Of a stretch of DNA of 64,000 bases, positions 8,870 through 18,846 are shown one piece after another. The stretch comes from CAVSUB01 sp963816725 (GTDB lineage: Bacteria; Acidobacteriota; Vicinamibacteria; Vicinamibacterales; 2-12-FULL-66-21). The position numbers were made by a program, and so were the translations under genes. Every line of letters starts with the position of its first letter. Positions within the stretch are counted from its first letter, which is position 1. A model generated the notes under the pieces. It had not been told where the DNA came from. It searched no databases and saw nothing but the letters and a program-made list of their open reading frames with translations. Location of the stretch: contig CAWFMC010000024.1 of NCBI GenBank assembly GCA_963816725.1, positions 217,679 through 281,678 of the forward strand, given 5' to 3'.

Positions 8870-11094
8870 ATGGAAGCCTCCGCGGCACAGGTGGCCAGCG
8901 TCATTCGATTCGGCGTGTTCGAGCTCGATGCACGCTCGGGCGAGCTGCGAAGGTCGGGCGTACTCCTGAATCTCCAGGACCAGCCGCTGAAAGTTCTCGA
9001 GTGCCTGCTGGAGCGCCCCGGCGAGATCGTCACTCGCGAAGCGCTGCGCCAGCGCCTGTGGCCGGGCGACACGTTCGTCGACTTCGAGCAGGGGGTGAAC
9101 GCGGCCGTCAAGAGGCTGCGCGAAACGCTGGCCGACTCCGCGGAGTCACCGCGCTTCGTCGAGACACTCCCGCGGCGCGGGTATCGATTCATCGCCCCCG
9201 TCGAGCGCGACGACCGCGATCGCCCTGGACTCGGCCCCTCGGCACCGGATCACCACGCCAGCCTGATGGGCAAGCAGGCGCCTCCCGCTATCGTCAAGAC
9301 GCCGCCCGCCGGTGCTCGACGATGGCGTCACGGTTTGGTCGCAGCAGGAGCAATCGCTCTCGTGCTGTTGACAATCGCCGCCTGGCAGCGCCGGGCGCCT
9401 GCTGAAACCCCTGCGGCACCGCTGAGTCTGATCGCTCTCACGACGCTGACCGGTTCGGAGTACGGGCCGACCTTCTCACCGGATGGTCGCGAGGTGGCGT
9501 TTGCCTGGGACGGCGAACAGCAGGACAACTCCGACATCTACGTCAAGCTTGTCGGATCTTCTGAAGTTCGACGCCTCACCACTCATCCTGCCGTCGACTC
9601 AGCGCCTCAGTGGTCTCCCGACGGGAAGTGGATCGCGTACGCCCGGACAGAATCGCCGACTTCTAACCAGATCCGCTTGATGTCGTCGCTTGGCGGATCG
9701 GAACGCGTGCTCAAGTTCCCCTTGAGACCTCCGGCCACGTGGTCTCCAGACGGACGGTACCTGGTCGCGGGCAGAGCCTCGGAGCCGGGCGCCGCCGACC
9801 AAAGCAACGGGCTTTACCTCGTCCCAATCGACATCGGCGAGCCGCGTCCCATTACCCGAGCCGTGGCCCCAGCAAACGACGGGTGGCCGGCATTTTCGCC
9901 GGACGGTCGTCGCCTTGCCTATGCGTCGTGTCAGGTTCAGGCTTTGAGCTACCGTAGCAACTGCCACATCCAGGTCCTGGACCTCGATTCGACATTCGCC
10001 CCGCTCGGTTCGCCGCGCCGGGTCACGCCGGCACCCTTCTGGACGATCCAGGGCCTCGCATGGACGAGAGATGGAACGTCCATCGTCTTTGCCGCCAGGC
10101 AGGGTGGTTTGGTCAGCCTGTGGCGAGTCGCAGCCGCCGGCACGCATGCGCCGGTTCGGATTGAAGTTGCGGGAACTGGATGCGGCCTTTCCGGCGACCA
10201 CTTCCTCGGCTGACCGTTTGGCCTTTTCGAAATCAATCGACGACGAGGACCTCTTCCGTCTCGACGTGGGAGGCATCGCACATCCAGTGGCGCGATCCTC
10301 GGTCAAGGACACGAACGCTCAGTTTTCACCGGACGGGCAAAGTATCGCCTTCTGCTCGGCTCGTTCGGGAGATGCGTTCGAGGTATGGGTGGCGGGGGCG
10401 GATGGTTCGAAGCCGGAGCGACTGACACGAGGGCCGGGGCAGTGGCAGTGCTCGCCAACTTGGTCGCCTGATGGCAAACGCATAGCGTTCGATTCTCAGG
10501 CGGAAGACGGATCCTGGCATGTCTGGACGATTGACGTGGAGGGAGGCGCGCCGCAACAGATCACGAAGGATGTTGGTGACCAGATGAGGCCGACCTGGTC
10601 GCGTGACGGGCAGATTTACTTCATCTGGCAGCGAGGCCGCGAGCAATGATATCTGGCGGACTGGGGGCCCCAACCGGCCGCATGAGCGCGTGACACACAG
10701 TGGGAGTGGGACACGCGCGTGGGAATCGGCCGATGGCATGGGGGTGTTCTACAAACAAGGGCCCGGCGATGCACCGTTGTACTTTCAACCGCTATCGGGT
10801 GGCGCGCCGCGCGCGGTCATTCCTTGTGTGGCATATTCCTGGTTTTCAGTCGGGCCGCGTGGTATCCACTATGTGCCCTGCCAGCCCTACGGCAGTATCA
10901 ATCGTGACATGCCCGTTCGCGTTCGAAACCCAGTGACAGGCGAGGATCGCCAGTTTGCAACGCTGGAGATGCTGTTTCCCGCGTCGGGTCTCCCGGTCGG
11001 CTGTTTCGCGGTCTCACCAGATGGCCAGACGATTCTCTACAGCAGGCTGGTCAGCAATGGAGCCGACCTGATGTTGATTGAGAACTTCAGGTGA
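8870..11094 (+). pseudogene. Winged-helix (CadC/OmpR-type) regulator fused to TolB/WD40-like propeller, two frameshifts
   Basis: Residues about 10-105 form an OmpR/CadC-like DNA-binding winged helix (FGVFELDARSGELRRSG, PLKVLECLLERPGEIVTREALRQRLWP, RRGYRFIAPVE). One membrane helix follows (GLVAAGAIALVLLTIAAW), then repeated PD40 motifs (FSPDGREVAFAWDG, WSPDGKWIAYAR, FSPDGRRLAYAS). The first frame stops at 10213. The next frame continues the propeller (FSPDGQSIAFCSARS, WSPDGKRIAFDS) and stops at 10649. A third frame completes it (ASNDIWRTGG, VSPDGQTILYSR) to 11094. The shifts lie near 10175-10200 and 10625-10640. Intact homologues are membrane-anchored one-component regulators common in Acidobacteriota. 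The ATG at 8870 gives the full winged helix. Confidence 0.8.
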
Positions 11095-11327
11095 TCGCGA
11101 CAAAAAGGAAACACAGCCGGTCCGACGCTACACAGGTTAGCCCGTTCGTGGCCCGCGAGGAGTGACTCGCCGGCGCTCTACTGTGCGTCAGTACACGTTC
11201 TCCGCAGAAGCCGCACACCGCGAAGTCTTGCGGCAGCAGCAGACCGACCTCCGGCCGAGAGCAGCGCGCAGCCGGACGCCCGGTTTGAAGTGTACCGGTT
11301 TCGTCGGAGGGCTCAGTCCTTGAGAGG

Positions 11328-11657
11328 ATGGAGCCCATGGCACGACCCCGAAAGTATTCGTCCGAAGTTCGCGAGCGCGCGGTCCGCATGGTCCGCGAGC
11401 ATGGTCCGGAGCATCCGTCGCAGTGGGCGGCGATCACGTCGATGGCCAGCAAGTTTGGCTGCACGCCGGAGACCCTCCGGAAGTGGGTGCGCCAGGCCGA
11501 GCGCGACAGCGGTCACCGTGGCGGCCTGACGACCGACGAACGGCAACGACTGAAGGAGCTGGAGCGCGACAACCGCGAGCTGCGGCGTGCCAACGAGATT
11601 TTGCGCAAGGCCTCCGCCTATTTCGCGCAGGCGGAGCTCGACCGCCGACCGAAGTGA
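11328..11657 (+). CDS. IS3-family transposase OrfA
   Basis: A 109-residue protein with a helix-turn-helix (RKYSSEVRERAVRMV, AITSMASKFGCTPETLRKWVRQAE) followed by a leucine-zipper-like coiled coil (LKELERDNRELRRANEILRKAS), the standard OrfA layout for binding the element ends and dimerising. Its TGA stop overlaps the orfB start region as GTGA. ATG 11328 is used; a second ATG lies 3 codons later. Confidence 0.9.
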   Translation: MEPMARPRKYSSEVRERAVRMVREHGPEHPSQWAAITSMASKFGCTPETLRKWVRQAERDSGHRGGLTTDERQRLKELERDNRELRRANEILRKASAYFAQAELDRRPK

Positions 11658-12564
11658 TGATCCAGTTCATCGATGATCACCGCGCTACCTATGGGGTCGA
11701 GCCGATCTGCGCGGTGTTGCCGATCGCCCCGTCGACGTACTTTCGGCACCGCGCCCACCATGCCGATCCGACGCGCCGGTCGCCGCGGGCGCGCCGGGAT
11801 GACGAGCTCCGCGTGGAGATTCGTCGCGTCTGGACCGAGCACTTCGAGGTGTACGGGGTGCGGAAGGTCTGGCGGCAACTGCGCCGCGACGGCATCGCCG
11901 TCGCGCGCTGTCGTGTGCGCCGCCTGATGCGGCAGATGGGCCTGGTGGGCGCCGTCCGAGGCCGGGCGTGGGTACCACCACCACCCAGTCCCAGCCCGCT
12001 CTTGATCGTCCGCGCGATCTGGTCGAGCGCACCTTTGCGGCCGCGCGGCCCAATCAGCTCTGGGGGGCGGACTTCACGTACGTGGCGACCTGGGCCGGCT
12101 TCGTCTACGTCGCGTTCGTCATCGACGTCTTCGCGCGCCGGATTGTCGGCTGGCGCGTGTCGGCGTCGCTCAGGGCGGACTTCGTCCTGGACGCGCTCGA
12201 GCAAGCGATTGACGCGCGCGGGGGCACGTGGCCGGACGGCCTCGTCCATCACAGCGATCAGGGGACGCAATATCTCTCGATGCGATACACCGATCGCCTC
12301 GGAGACGCGGCCATCGCGCCGTCGGTCGGGAGTCGCGGGGACGCGTACGACAACGCCCTCGCCGAATCGGTGATCGGGCTGTTCAAGACGGAGGTGATTC
12401 GACGACAAGGCCCGAGGCGGCATCTCGACGCGGTCGAACTCGCGACGCTGACGTGGGTCGATTGGTTCAACACGCGCCGACTGCTCGAGCCGATCGGCTA
12501 CGTGCCGCCGGCAGAATTCGAAGCGCGCTACTATGAGCAGGCGGCAACGGCCTGCCTCAACTAA
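11654..12564 (+). pseudogene. IS3-family transposase OrfB (rve/DDE integrase), one frameshift
   Basis: The start is GTG 11654 or ATG 11657, overlapping orfA. The first frame reads through the N-terminal HTH-like region (APSTYFRHRA, HFEVYGVRKVWRQLRRDGI, RRLMRQMGLVG) and is then lost near 11968-11980, where a run of ACC repeats appears one C short. The second frame carries the complete catalytic core: WGADFTYV (first Asp), VHHSDQGTQYLS (second Asp), and GDAYDNALAESVIGLFKTEV (Glu). All DDE residues are present, so a single base restores a normal OrfB of about 300 residues. Confidence 0.85.
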
Positions 12565-12589
12565 TTCGCCCTCCGAGATTCCCAGTACG

Positions 12590-12945
12590 ATTCACGGTGC
12601 CCACAGCGACGTTAGCTGCGCTGCCGGAATCGCGGCGAGACTCAATGCCCACCGTCGGTGGTTGTCTCTCGTTTTTTGGCAACCGGGGGCGGACCGCCAA
12701 AAACCACTCGGTCTGAATCGTTGAGGTCTCCAACGACCGGCTACTGGTCTGGTCTCCTTATCCGACCTGATTACCGTGCAGGCGGCAGCTGGCTTCACTT
12801 GCCGTGAACCGCTCTATCGCAGATTCTCTCTCCAGACTGCAAATCTGTGTGGACCTTCGTTCGCCGCGGCTTGTGAAAATCGAACGCACGGTTCCCGGGA
12901 CACAGGCCGTGATCTGGCGGAAAACGCTAGCGAGAACTTGACGCT
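12590..12945. other. Gene-free stretch downstream of the IS
   Basis: No supported gene. A hairpin with TTTTTGGC at 12673 and GCCAAAAA ending at 12703 around a 15-nt loop is the only clear structure; it could act as a two-way terminator. A tRNA-Cys-like anticodon loop near 12836 lacks the other tRNA arms. Confidence 0.4.
12673..12703. terminator. A/T-flanked hairpin, possible bidirectional terminator
   Basis: An 8-bp stem (TTTTTGGC / GCCAAAAA) with a G-rich 15-nt loop. It lies between the IS and the 3' end of the minus-strand gene that stops at 12946, about 240 bp beyond that stop. Confidence 0.35.
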
Positions 12946-13473
12946 CTATTCCAGCCTCGTAAAAGTTCTGCGGGTCTCGCGGACAGGCTGCCCGGGAACA
13001 GACTTCGTGATCTCCAGCAACGTATTGCCGCCATCTTCGATCTTGATTTCGCGAATCCTCTCGACCGGCATGCCGTCCTTGCTAACTACCTGACGCTGAA
13101 TCAGCGTTGTTCCCTTCAGTTCGTAGGTGCCTGCGTCGGCGACCACCGGCGCCCAGTGTTCGTAGAGAGCAATTTTCTCAGCATCGGTCGGTTTACCAGG
13201 TGTCTTGAAAGGCGGTGGGGCCTGTCGCGGGAGCTGCCGTCCATCGCTGTCCTGCGCGAGGACGCTGTAGTGCCTCTTCGTATAGATCATCATCATCGGC
13301 AGCCGATTCGGAATTGTGTATGCGTTGGCGCCAGTTACGACGACGCTGGCGCCTTTCCACACGCCTTCGATCGACTGAGCCGTCGCCGATCCGGACTGAC
13401 TGAGCAGCTCGACGTTGGTAGTGGACGCGAGGAGTCCCAGTGATATCGCCGACGCTACGACAAAGTTACGCAT
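12946..13473 (-). CDS. Secreted lipocalin-like domain protein
   Basis: The start at 13473 is preferred because AAGGAGGT lies about 8 nt upstream and the protein then begins MRNFVVASAISLGLLAS, a good signal peptide; an upstream in-frame start would precede the ribosome-binding site. The mature part of about 145 residues begins SIEGVWKGASVVVTG and ends in alternating strands (TLIQRQVVSKDGM, IREIKIEDGGNTLLEITKS, ETRRTFTRLE), as in the short lipocalin-like family frequent in Acidobacteriota. Its ligand and role are unknown. The gene is divergent from the large secreted protein at 13841. Confidence 0.75.
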   Translation of the reverse strand: MRNFVVASAISLGLLASTTNVELLSQSGSATAQSIEGVWKGASVVVTGANAYTIPNRLPMMMIYTKRHYSVLAQDSDGRQLPRQAPPPFKTPGKPTDAEKIALYEHWAPVVADAGTYELKGTTLIQRQVVSKDGMPVERIREIKIEDGGNTLLEITKSVPGQPVRETRRTFTRLE

Positions 13474-13840
13474 TTGGGCACCTCCTTCGGTAGACAAGGC
13501 AAACCGGCCATTTGCCGGTGAGTGGATCGAGGCCGGACGTCCTCGCGCCGGGCGATGAAGCGCGCCGTGGCGAGCTTTTAGACCAGCGCGCGATTCACCT
13601 TCTTGTTGAAGTCAGAATCAAAAGGTGTCGAGCGCGCGCTCCGGGTCAGGGAAGCTTAGAGCGTCGTCAAGCCGTTCACGAACGCCTCATGCGTTTCAGC
13701 GGCGCCAGCGCCGGGAGTTAGACGTCTCAGGTCGACCGTTCGATTCTCGATGTCCTGAGCGCACGCCCGTGCCTTCCCACCAGGGCCTTTCGTATGTCTT
13801 CAACTTGGACTAATGTAGGCCCGCTGCGACAGGGGGGCCG
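13474..13840. other. Divergent intergenic region, nothing recognised
   Basis: It should hold promoters for both flanking secreted-protein genes. I see no convincing -35/-10 pair, repeat or small gene. Confidence 0.35.
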
Positions 13841-16757
13841 ATGACTGCCAGATCATCACGCACGGCGCTGCGTCTTCCGTTCTTCATCGCGTTCACGCTG
13901 ACGTGCGGATTGTCCGCGACGGAGCAGGGCGGCCAGGCCGAGCGCGACCCTCAGGACCCGAGGTGGTCGACGGCCGGCCGGCTGGCGCAACAGCGCATCG
14001 ACGAGATCAAACAACGGCTGACGATTGGAAGCGGCGGCTGTCGCAATGAACCGGAGTGTGAAGACGAGGCGCCACTGGTCGCCTCCACGCTGCAGTCCGA
14101 AACCAGCATCGCCGTTGACGCCACCGGTCAGCATGTGGTCGTCGGCTTCAACGATTTCCGCGGCTTCGCCGACGCGAGCAAGGCGACGTCCCTCTCAGGC
14201 TTCATGTACTCGGACGATGGCGGCCTGACGTTTACGGACGGGGGACAGCTGCCGAGTCCCGGCACCGACATCGTCGGCGGACAGCGCTTCCCGCAGATTT
14301 TTGGCGACCCGGACGTGAAGTACGTCGGCGCCTGCACCTTCCTCTACGCCTCGATCGGCATCCAGAAGTTCGGCGCTTCGGGGTTGGCGCAGGCCCTGGT
14401 AGTCCACCGGTCCACTGATTGCGGACACACGTGGACGGGCCCCTTCTCCGTCCCTCCGACCATCAACCCGAACGGCGGCGTCGACGTGAATGGCAACGCC
14501 GGGGACGCGGCCGACAAGGAGCTGACGGATGTCGATCCCGACACCGGCCGCTACATGCTCTGCTGGACGAACTTTTCTGCGCTTGTCGAAATCTCGTGCA
14601 CCTACTCCGACGACATTCTCAGCCCCACGCCGACGTTCGCCCCGCGCCGGGTCGTGGCAACGCGGCCGATCGATGGGCAAGGCTCCTCAGTCCGCTTCGC
14701 CGGCAACGGCTCGCCCAACGTCGTCGTCGCGTGGTCGGCATTTCCGTCCGGGCTGACCAACCGCGTCTCGTTCGCGCGATCGACGGACAACGGCCAGACC
14801 TGGAGCGCGCCGACCGACTTGACGCCGAGTTTTCTGACGATGGACGAGGTGCTCGGTAACGACCGCATCAACAGCAATCCGTCCGTGGCCATCGACAGGT
14901 CCGCCGGACCGTTCAGCGGCACGGTCTATGTCGTCTACTCCAACAATAATTCGCGCGATGGCGCCGATGTCGCGATCCAGCGGAGCGTCGACGGCGGCGT
15001 GACGTTCACCGCCCCCATTCTGCTCAACAGCAGGCCAGGGGCCGATCGGCCGCAGTGGTTTCCTTACGTCACGGTCGACAGGACCACGGGACGCGCCATC
15101 GTCTTCTACTACGACCAGGGCATCGACAGCAGCGGTCACCTGACGGAGGTGACGTACACCTATAGCGACGATGGCGGCACGACGTGGAGCCCGCCGGCGC
15201 CGATGTCCGACCGTCCCTTCAAGGCCGGGTGGGGCAACGACGGCAACCAGCCCAATCTTGGCGATTACAACCAGGCCGTGGCACAGTTTGGCACCGTCTA
15301 CGCCAGCTTCGCCTCGACGCGCCAGGTCGGATTCGCCGACGGGCAGCCATCGGCCAGCCTCACGACGCCGGATGTGGAGGTCAAGGTGCTGACCCTGCCG
15401 GTCGCCAGGCCACCGCTCCGGACCGGAACCCCCACCGTCGCCGATTCGGGCGGGAACGGCAGCATCGACCCCGGGGAGCAGGTCAGCGTCACCCTGCCCC
15501 TCACGAACTACGTCACCAACCCGCTCAACGCGACGGCGATCGGGAGTGTCACCGCAATCGTGTCCAGCGTCACGCCGGGGGTGGCCGTCGTGCAGGGGAC
15601 ATCGGGGTACGACGCGCTGGCGCCCGGCGCGACGGCAGTCAACCTGACGCCCTTCCTGCTGCAGATCTCGCCATCGTTCGTACCGGGCACCCCGATCGAG
15701 CTGGCGGTGTCGCTGCTCAGCGCACAAGGTCCGGCACTCTCCAGCGTGACGCTGCCGACCGGCACACTGGTTTACACCACCTTGCTCGATGAGAACTTCG
15801 ATGCGAGTGGGCCGGGCAGGCTGCCGGCGGGGTGGGCGGTGGCGCACGGGGGCGGCGCCACGACCGTTCCGTGGACGACCACCAATGCCTTCGACCCGGC
15901 CCGCTGCGGAACGTCGAACAAGGCATTCCACGCGAACGCGAACGATGCGGCCGGCGCCAACCAGGCCCGCTGGGAGCGGCTGTTCAGCCCGACCATCACA
16001 GTCCCGGCGACGAGCAACCACGTCAGCGTCGACTTCGACGTTTGCTACAACACGGAAGACGATCCCAACTTCCGCGTCCTGGCATATGACGGCTTCTTCC
16101 TGCGTATCACCGACCTTACGCCGGGAAGGACGGCGCGCGCGGTTCTCGCGGAGGCATTCGAGCAGGTGTTCACGACGGACGGCTTCAAGCACTACCCGAA
16201 GCACCTCCCGCGCAACTCTGATCCGGCGTACTTCCAGGACATGTCGGCGTGGGCGGGGGCGTCCGGGGGCATCCAGCACGTGCACCTCGAGCTCCCCGGG
16301 ATGGCCGGCAGCCTGTTCCAGCTGCGCTTCGAGTTCACGCAGGACCAGTTCGGTACCTGCGCGGACGTGCGACCCGGCCAGCCGTGCGGAGTGTCGGTGG
16401 ACAACGTGGTGGTGAGGAACATGGTCGCGGCGGCGCAGCCGTCCGTCACCCTTGTCGACGGCGCTGCAATCACTGGTGCGCGACCCGGTCACGAACGACA
16501 TCGTTGCCAGCGTCCAGGTGACGAACACTGGTTCGACTACCGCGTTCAACGTCGCGCTGTCCAGTGCGCTGCTGGGGGCGACAGCGCCGAGCGTACCGCT
16601 GCCGGTGATTGGTGCGCTGGCACCGGGTGCGTCGGCGAACGTGATCGTACGGTTCCCCGCATCGGCCGGCATACCCGGCGCGCCAGGTGTGCTGCGTCTA
16701 GTGCTCAGTTATGATGGCGGCTCCGGCGGAGGATCGTTCAGGGTAGTCGTACCCTGA
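13841..16757 (+). CDS. Large secreted Asp-box (sialidase/BNR-like) propeller protein, one frameshift near the C-terminus
   Basis: About 970 residues when a single extra base near 16450 is ignored; read literally, the frame ends at 16714 with a meaningless tail. A signal peptide opens the protein. At least five Asp-box motifs mark a six-bladed propeller: SDDGGLTFTDGG, STDCGHTWTG, STDNGQTWSAP, SVDGGVTFTAP, SDDGGTTWSPP (roughly residues 125-450). Next come a beta-sandwich of the NEW3/CARDB kind (DSGGNGSIDPGEQVSVTLPL) and a jelly-roll-like domain (FDASGPGRLPAGWAVAHGGG). The other frame completes a second sandwich (SLVRDPVTNDIVASVQVTN, ending GSFRVVVP at 16757). Catalytic sialidase residues are not evident, so binding or surface display is as likely as hydrolysis. 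A GGGGGG-rich ribosome-binding site precedes ATG 13841. Confidence 0.8.
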
Positions 16758-16809
16758 CGCGAGCGCAGCGCACCGAGTGGGCGACGGTTTCAACATGTGG
16801 AGGATCAAA

Positions 16810-17307
16810 ATGAGGCTGCGGCTGCTGTTCGTGGGGGTGTGCCTGTCGTTATTCGCCCGGACCGCTCAGGCCGTGCCGATCACCTTCACGCTGGGCTCAT
16901 CGCTGCTCACGACGACGCCGGGCGCGACGCTCACCTTCACCGGAACATTGACCGAGACCGGTGGCTCGACCACCTTTCTGAACGGAGACTCGTTCAACGC
17001 GATGGCCCCGCTCATCGTCAACGATACGCCGTTCTTCCTCAACTTTCCCCTGTCGCTGTCGCCCTTTCAGACGTTCACCGCGGCGATGTTCATGGTGACG
17101 GTGCCGGCCGGCACGGCGCCAGGCCTTTATCCAGGAACGTTCGCGGTGCTCGGAGGAACGGCGGCGACGGCGTCGAGCCTGCTCGCCTCGCAGCCATTCG
17201 CGGTATCTGTGACGCCTTCGGCCGTGCCGGAGCCAACGACGGGATTGTTGCTGTTGCTGGGTAGCAGCGCATTTTTCGCCGCCCGCAGGCGCCTGGTCCG
17301 CGGGTAG
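16810..17307 (+). CDS. PEP-CTERM sorted exported protein
   Basis: A 165-residue protein. GGAGG sits 6 nt before ATG 16810, which is preferred over an in-frame ATG further upstream. The signal peptide ends near TAQAVPI. The mature part is a small Thr/Ser/Gly-rich beta domain. The C-terminus is a textbook PEP-CTERM tail: SAVPEPTTGLLLLLG, a hydrophobic stretch, then the basic end AARRRLVRG. Such proteins are processed by an exosortase (EpsH/XrtA type) and are linked to exopolysaccharide or biofilm. No exosortase is in the window. The gene follows the Asp-box protein by 52 bp and may share its transcript. Confidence 0.85.
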   Translation: MRLRLLFVGVCLSLFARTAQAVPITFTLGSSLLTTTPGATLTFTGTLTETGGSTTFLNGDSFNAMAPLIVNDTPFFLNFPLSLSPFQTFTAAMFMVTVPAGTAPGLYPGTFAVLGGTAATASSLLASQPFAVSVTPSAVPEPTTGLLLLLGSSAFFAARRRLVRG

Positions 17308-17533
17308 CAATCGCGGCAGAGCCGCCGGCGACACATGTGAGGCCCTCGAGCGGGTCGCTGACGCGGTCTCCACGATGCGGGCCGCCGTCTCGCCGTCCGC
17401 CAGCTGCGCCCCATTTCAGTCCAGACGCGCGTCCGCCGTTCTCTTTATTCGAGCTACCCGCCCCGTCGCCAGTGGAAACTTGCAGGAGCAGGGCAGCCAC
17501 GAGCACGTGCTTTGTACTGCCGCTCCAGGGCCA

Positions 17534-17590
17534 TCAGCGGTGCCCCTTCGACGCCGGCACGACCGTGAGCCTTCGTGACGCGCGGCCAGT
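17534..17590 (-). pseudogene. C-terminal remnant of a second VapC toxin
   Basis: The minus strand ends ...RLTVVPASKGHR and stop, nearly the same as the C-terminus of the broken VapC at 5767 (GLTVVPAWKGHG). The nucleotide sequences of the two tails agree over about 48 bases with scattered differences. Nothing of the PIN catalytic region is left. The rest of 17308-17640 contains no other gene I can support. Confidence 0.5.
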
Positions 17591-17640
17591 GCGAGCCGAG
17601 GCCTCCTCATCGATCAGCTGCCTCGGGTAAGCTGGAGCGC

Positions 17641-18687
17641 ATGTGGACGTCACGTGGGGCCCTTGCCTTGGCGATAGTGTTCGGGCTGAGCGGGGTCGTG
17701 AGTGGTCAGGCCAAGACCGACGTGGTGACGTTCGCAAACGGCGATCGCATCACCGGCGAGATCAAGCGCCTGGAACGCGGGCGCCTCGAGTTCACGACCG
17801 ACGACGCCGGCACACTCTATCTGGAGTGGGACAAGCTAATCAGCCTGCTGGCGACAGCCCGGTACGTGGAGGTCCTGACCACCGATGGCCGTCGCTTTTT
17901 CGGCACCCTCGGGCAAGCCGCGGCTCATGAAGTGGCCGTGATCGCACCGGAGGGCACCACCGCCATTCCGATGTCCGACGTCACGCTGATCACGCCTATT
18001 GGCAGGAGCCTCTGGCGGAAGCTCGACGGCGCAGTTGATTTCGGTTTCAGCTACACGAAGTCCAGCGGTATCGCCCAGCTGAACCTGAATTGGGACACCC
18101 TCTATCGCAGACCCGCCTCGTCGCTCCGACTGAGGGCGTCGGTCACCGAGACCCGCCAGGATCCGGACGCGGAAGACGAACCGTCCGAAGAAGACGACAG
18201 GGCATCGGTCGTAGGGTCCTATCTCTGGTATCCCTGGCAGCGATGGTTCGTCACGGCGGCGGCGACATTCGAGAGCAACCAGAGCCTGGGACTCGACCTG
18301 CGGTCACAGCTGGGTGGCGCCTTTGGACCGCGAGTGATCAACAGCAACCGCGCCCAGATGATCCTTGGCGCCGGCCTTGTGGTCAACGACGAACACGGCG
18401 TTGACGTCGCGCCGACGCAGAACCTGGAAGGGCTCCTCACGTTCAAGACGGCGTATTTCACCTACGATCGGCCCAGAACCAACATCGACGTGGACCTGGC
18501 CTACTATCCCAGCCTGTCCAGCCCGGGTCGTCATCGGCTGCAGCTCGATGCGGCCTTCAGGCGGGAGTTCATCAAGGACTTCTTCGTGTCGGTCAGCGGC
18601 TTCGACACGTTCGACAGCCGTCCCCCGAATACGGGCGCCGACAAGAACGACGTCGGGGTCGTTTTCTCGATTGGCTGGACCTACTGA
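17641..18687 (+). CDS. DUF481-family outer-membrane beta-barrel protein
   Basis: A 348-residue protein. ATG 17641 has GGAG 4-5 nt upstream and begins a signal peptide ending VVSGQA; a longer in-frame start lacks this. The mature N-terminus repeats a small beta fold (VVTFANGDRITGEIKRLERG, LYLEWDKLISLLA), common in acidobacterial DUF481 proteins. The remainder alternates short strands, as in a barrel (FGFSYTKSSGIAQLNLNWD, DLAYYPSLSSPGRHRLQLD), and ends with the aromatic strand VVFSIGWTY. DUF481 proteins are presumed outer-membrane proteins of unknown transport role. It stands alone. Confidence 0.8.
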   Translation: MWTSRGALALAIVFGLSGVVSGQAKTDVVTFANGDRITGEIKRLERGRLEFTTDDAGTLYLEWDKLISLLATARYVEVLTTDGRRFFGTLGQAAAHEVAVIAPEGTTAIPMSDVTLITPIGRSLWRKLDGAVDFGFSYTKSSGIAQLNLNWDTLYRRPASSLRLRASVTETRQDPDAEDEPSEEDDRASVVGSYLWYPWQRWFVTAAATFESNQSLGLDLRSQLGGAFGPRVINSNRAQMILGAGLVVNDEHGVDVAPTQNLEGLLTFKTAYFTYDRPRTNIDVDLAYYPSLSSPGRHRLQLDAAFRREFIKDFFVSVSGFDTFDSRPPNTGADKNDVGVVFSIGWTY

Positions 18688-18846
18688 CGCATGTCCGGGC
18701 ACGGCGCTCTCGGCTCATCTCGGTCTTGGCAAAGGCAACGGCCTGTGACGGGTGCGGGCGACCAGCGAGCGGGGGCGACGTTCGCGTGACGGCACCGCGA
18801 TCGAAGGGATGACATCGCCGACCCGGCCGTAGCTTAGAATCCCCTC

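Larger units (their letters stand above)
11291..12589 (+). mobile_element. IS3-family insertion sequence with imperfect terminal inverted repeats
   Basis: About 1.3 kb containing an orfA/orfB pair. The left end (11292-11311) and the right end (12569-12588, reverse complement) agree at 14 of 20 positions and both begin GTAC after the terminal base. I see no clear target-site duplication. It lies between the broken regulator and a minus-strand lipocalin-like gene and does not obviously interrupt either. Because orfB carries a frameshift, the copy is probably immobile unless the shift is an error. Confidence 0.85.

Noticed and set aside
11280..12600. Target-site duplication around the IS3 copy
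   Set aside because: The bases flanking both ends do not match, so no duplication can be claimed.
12826..12860. tRNA-Cys-like anticodon stem-loop (CTGCAAA loop)
   Set aside because: Only the anticodon arm is plausible; no T loop, D arm or acceptor stem could be built around it.
5400..13500. Integrase or phage genes for the putative island
   Set aside because: No tyrosine or serine recombinase, portal, capsid or terminase motif is visible in any frame.
14687..16672. Long minus-strand frame opposite the Asp-box protein
   Set aside because: Antisense shadow caused by high GC; contains no family motif.
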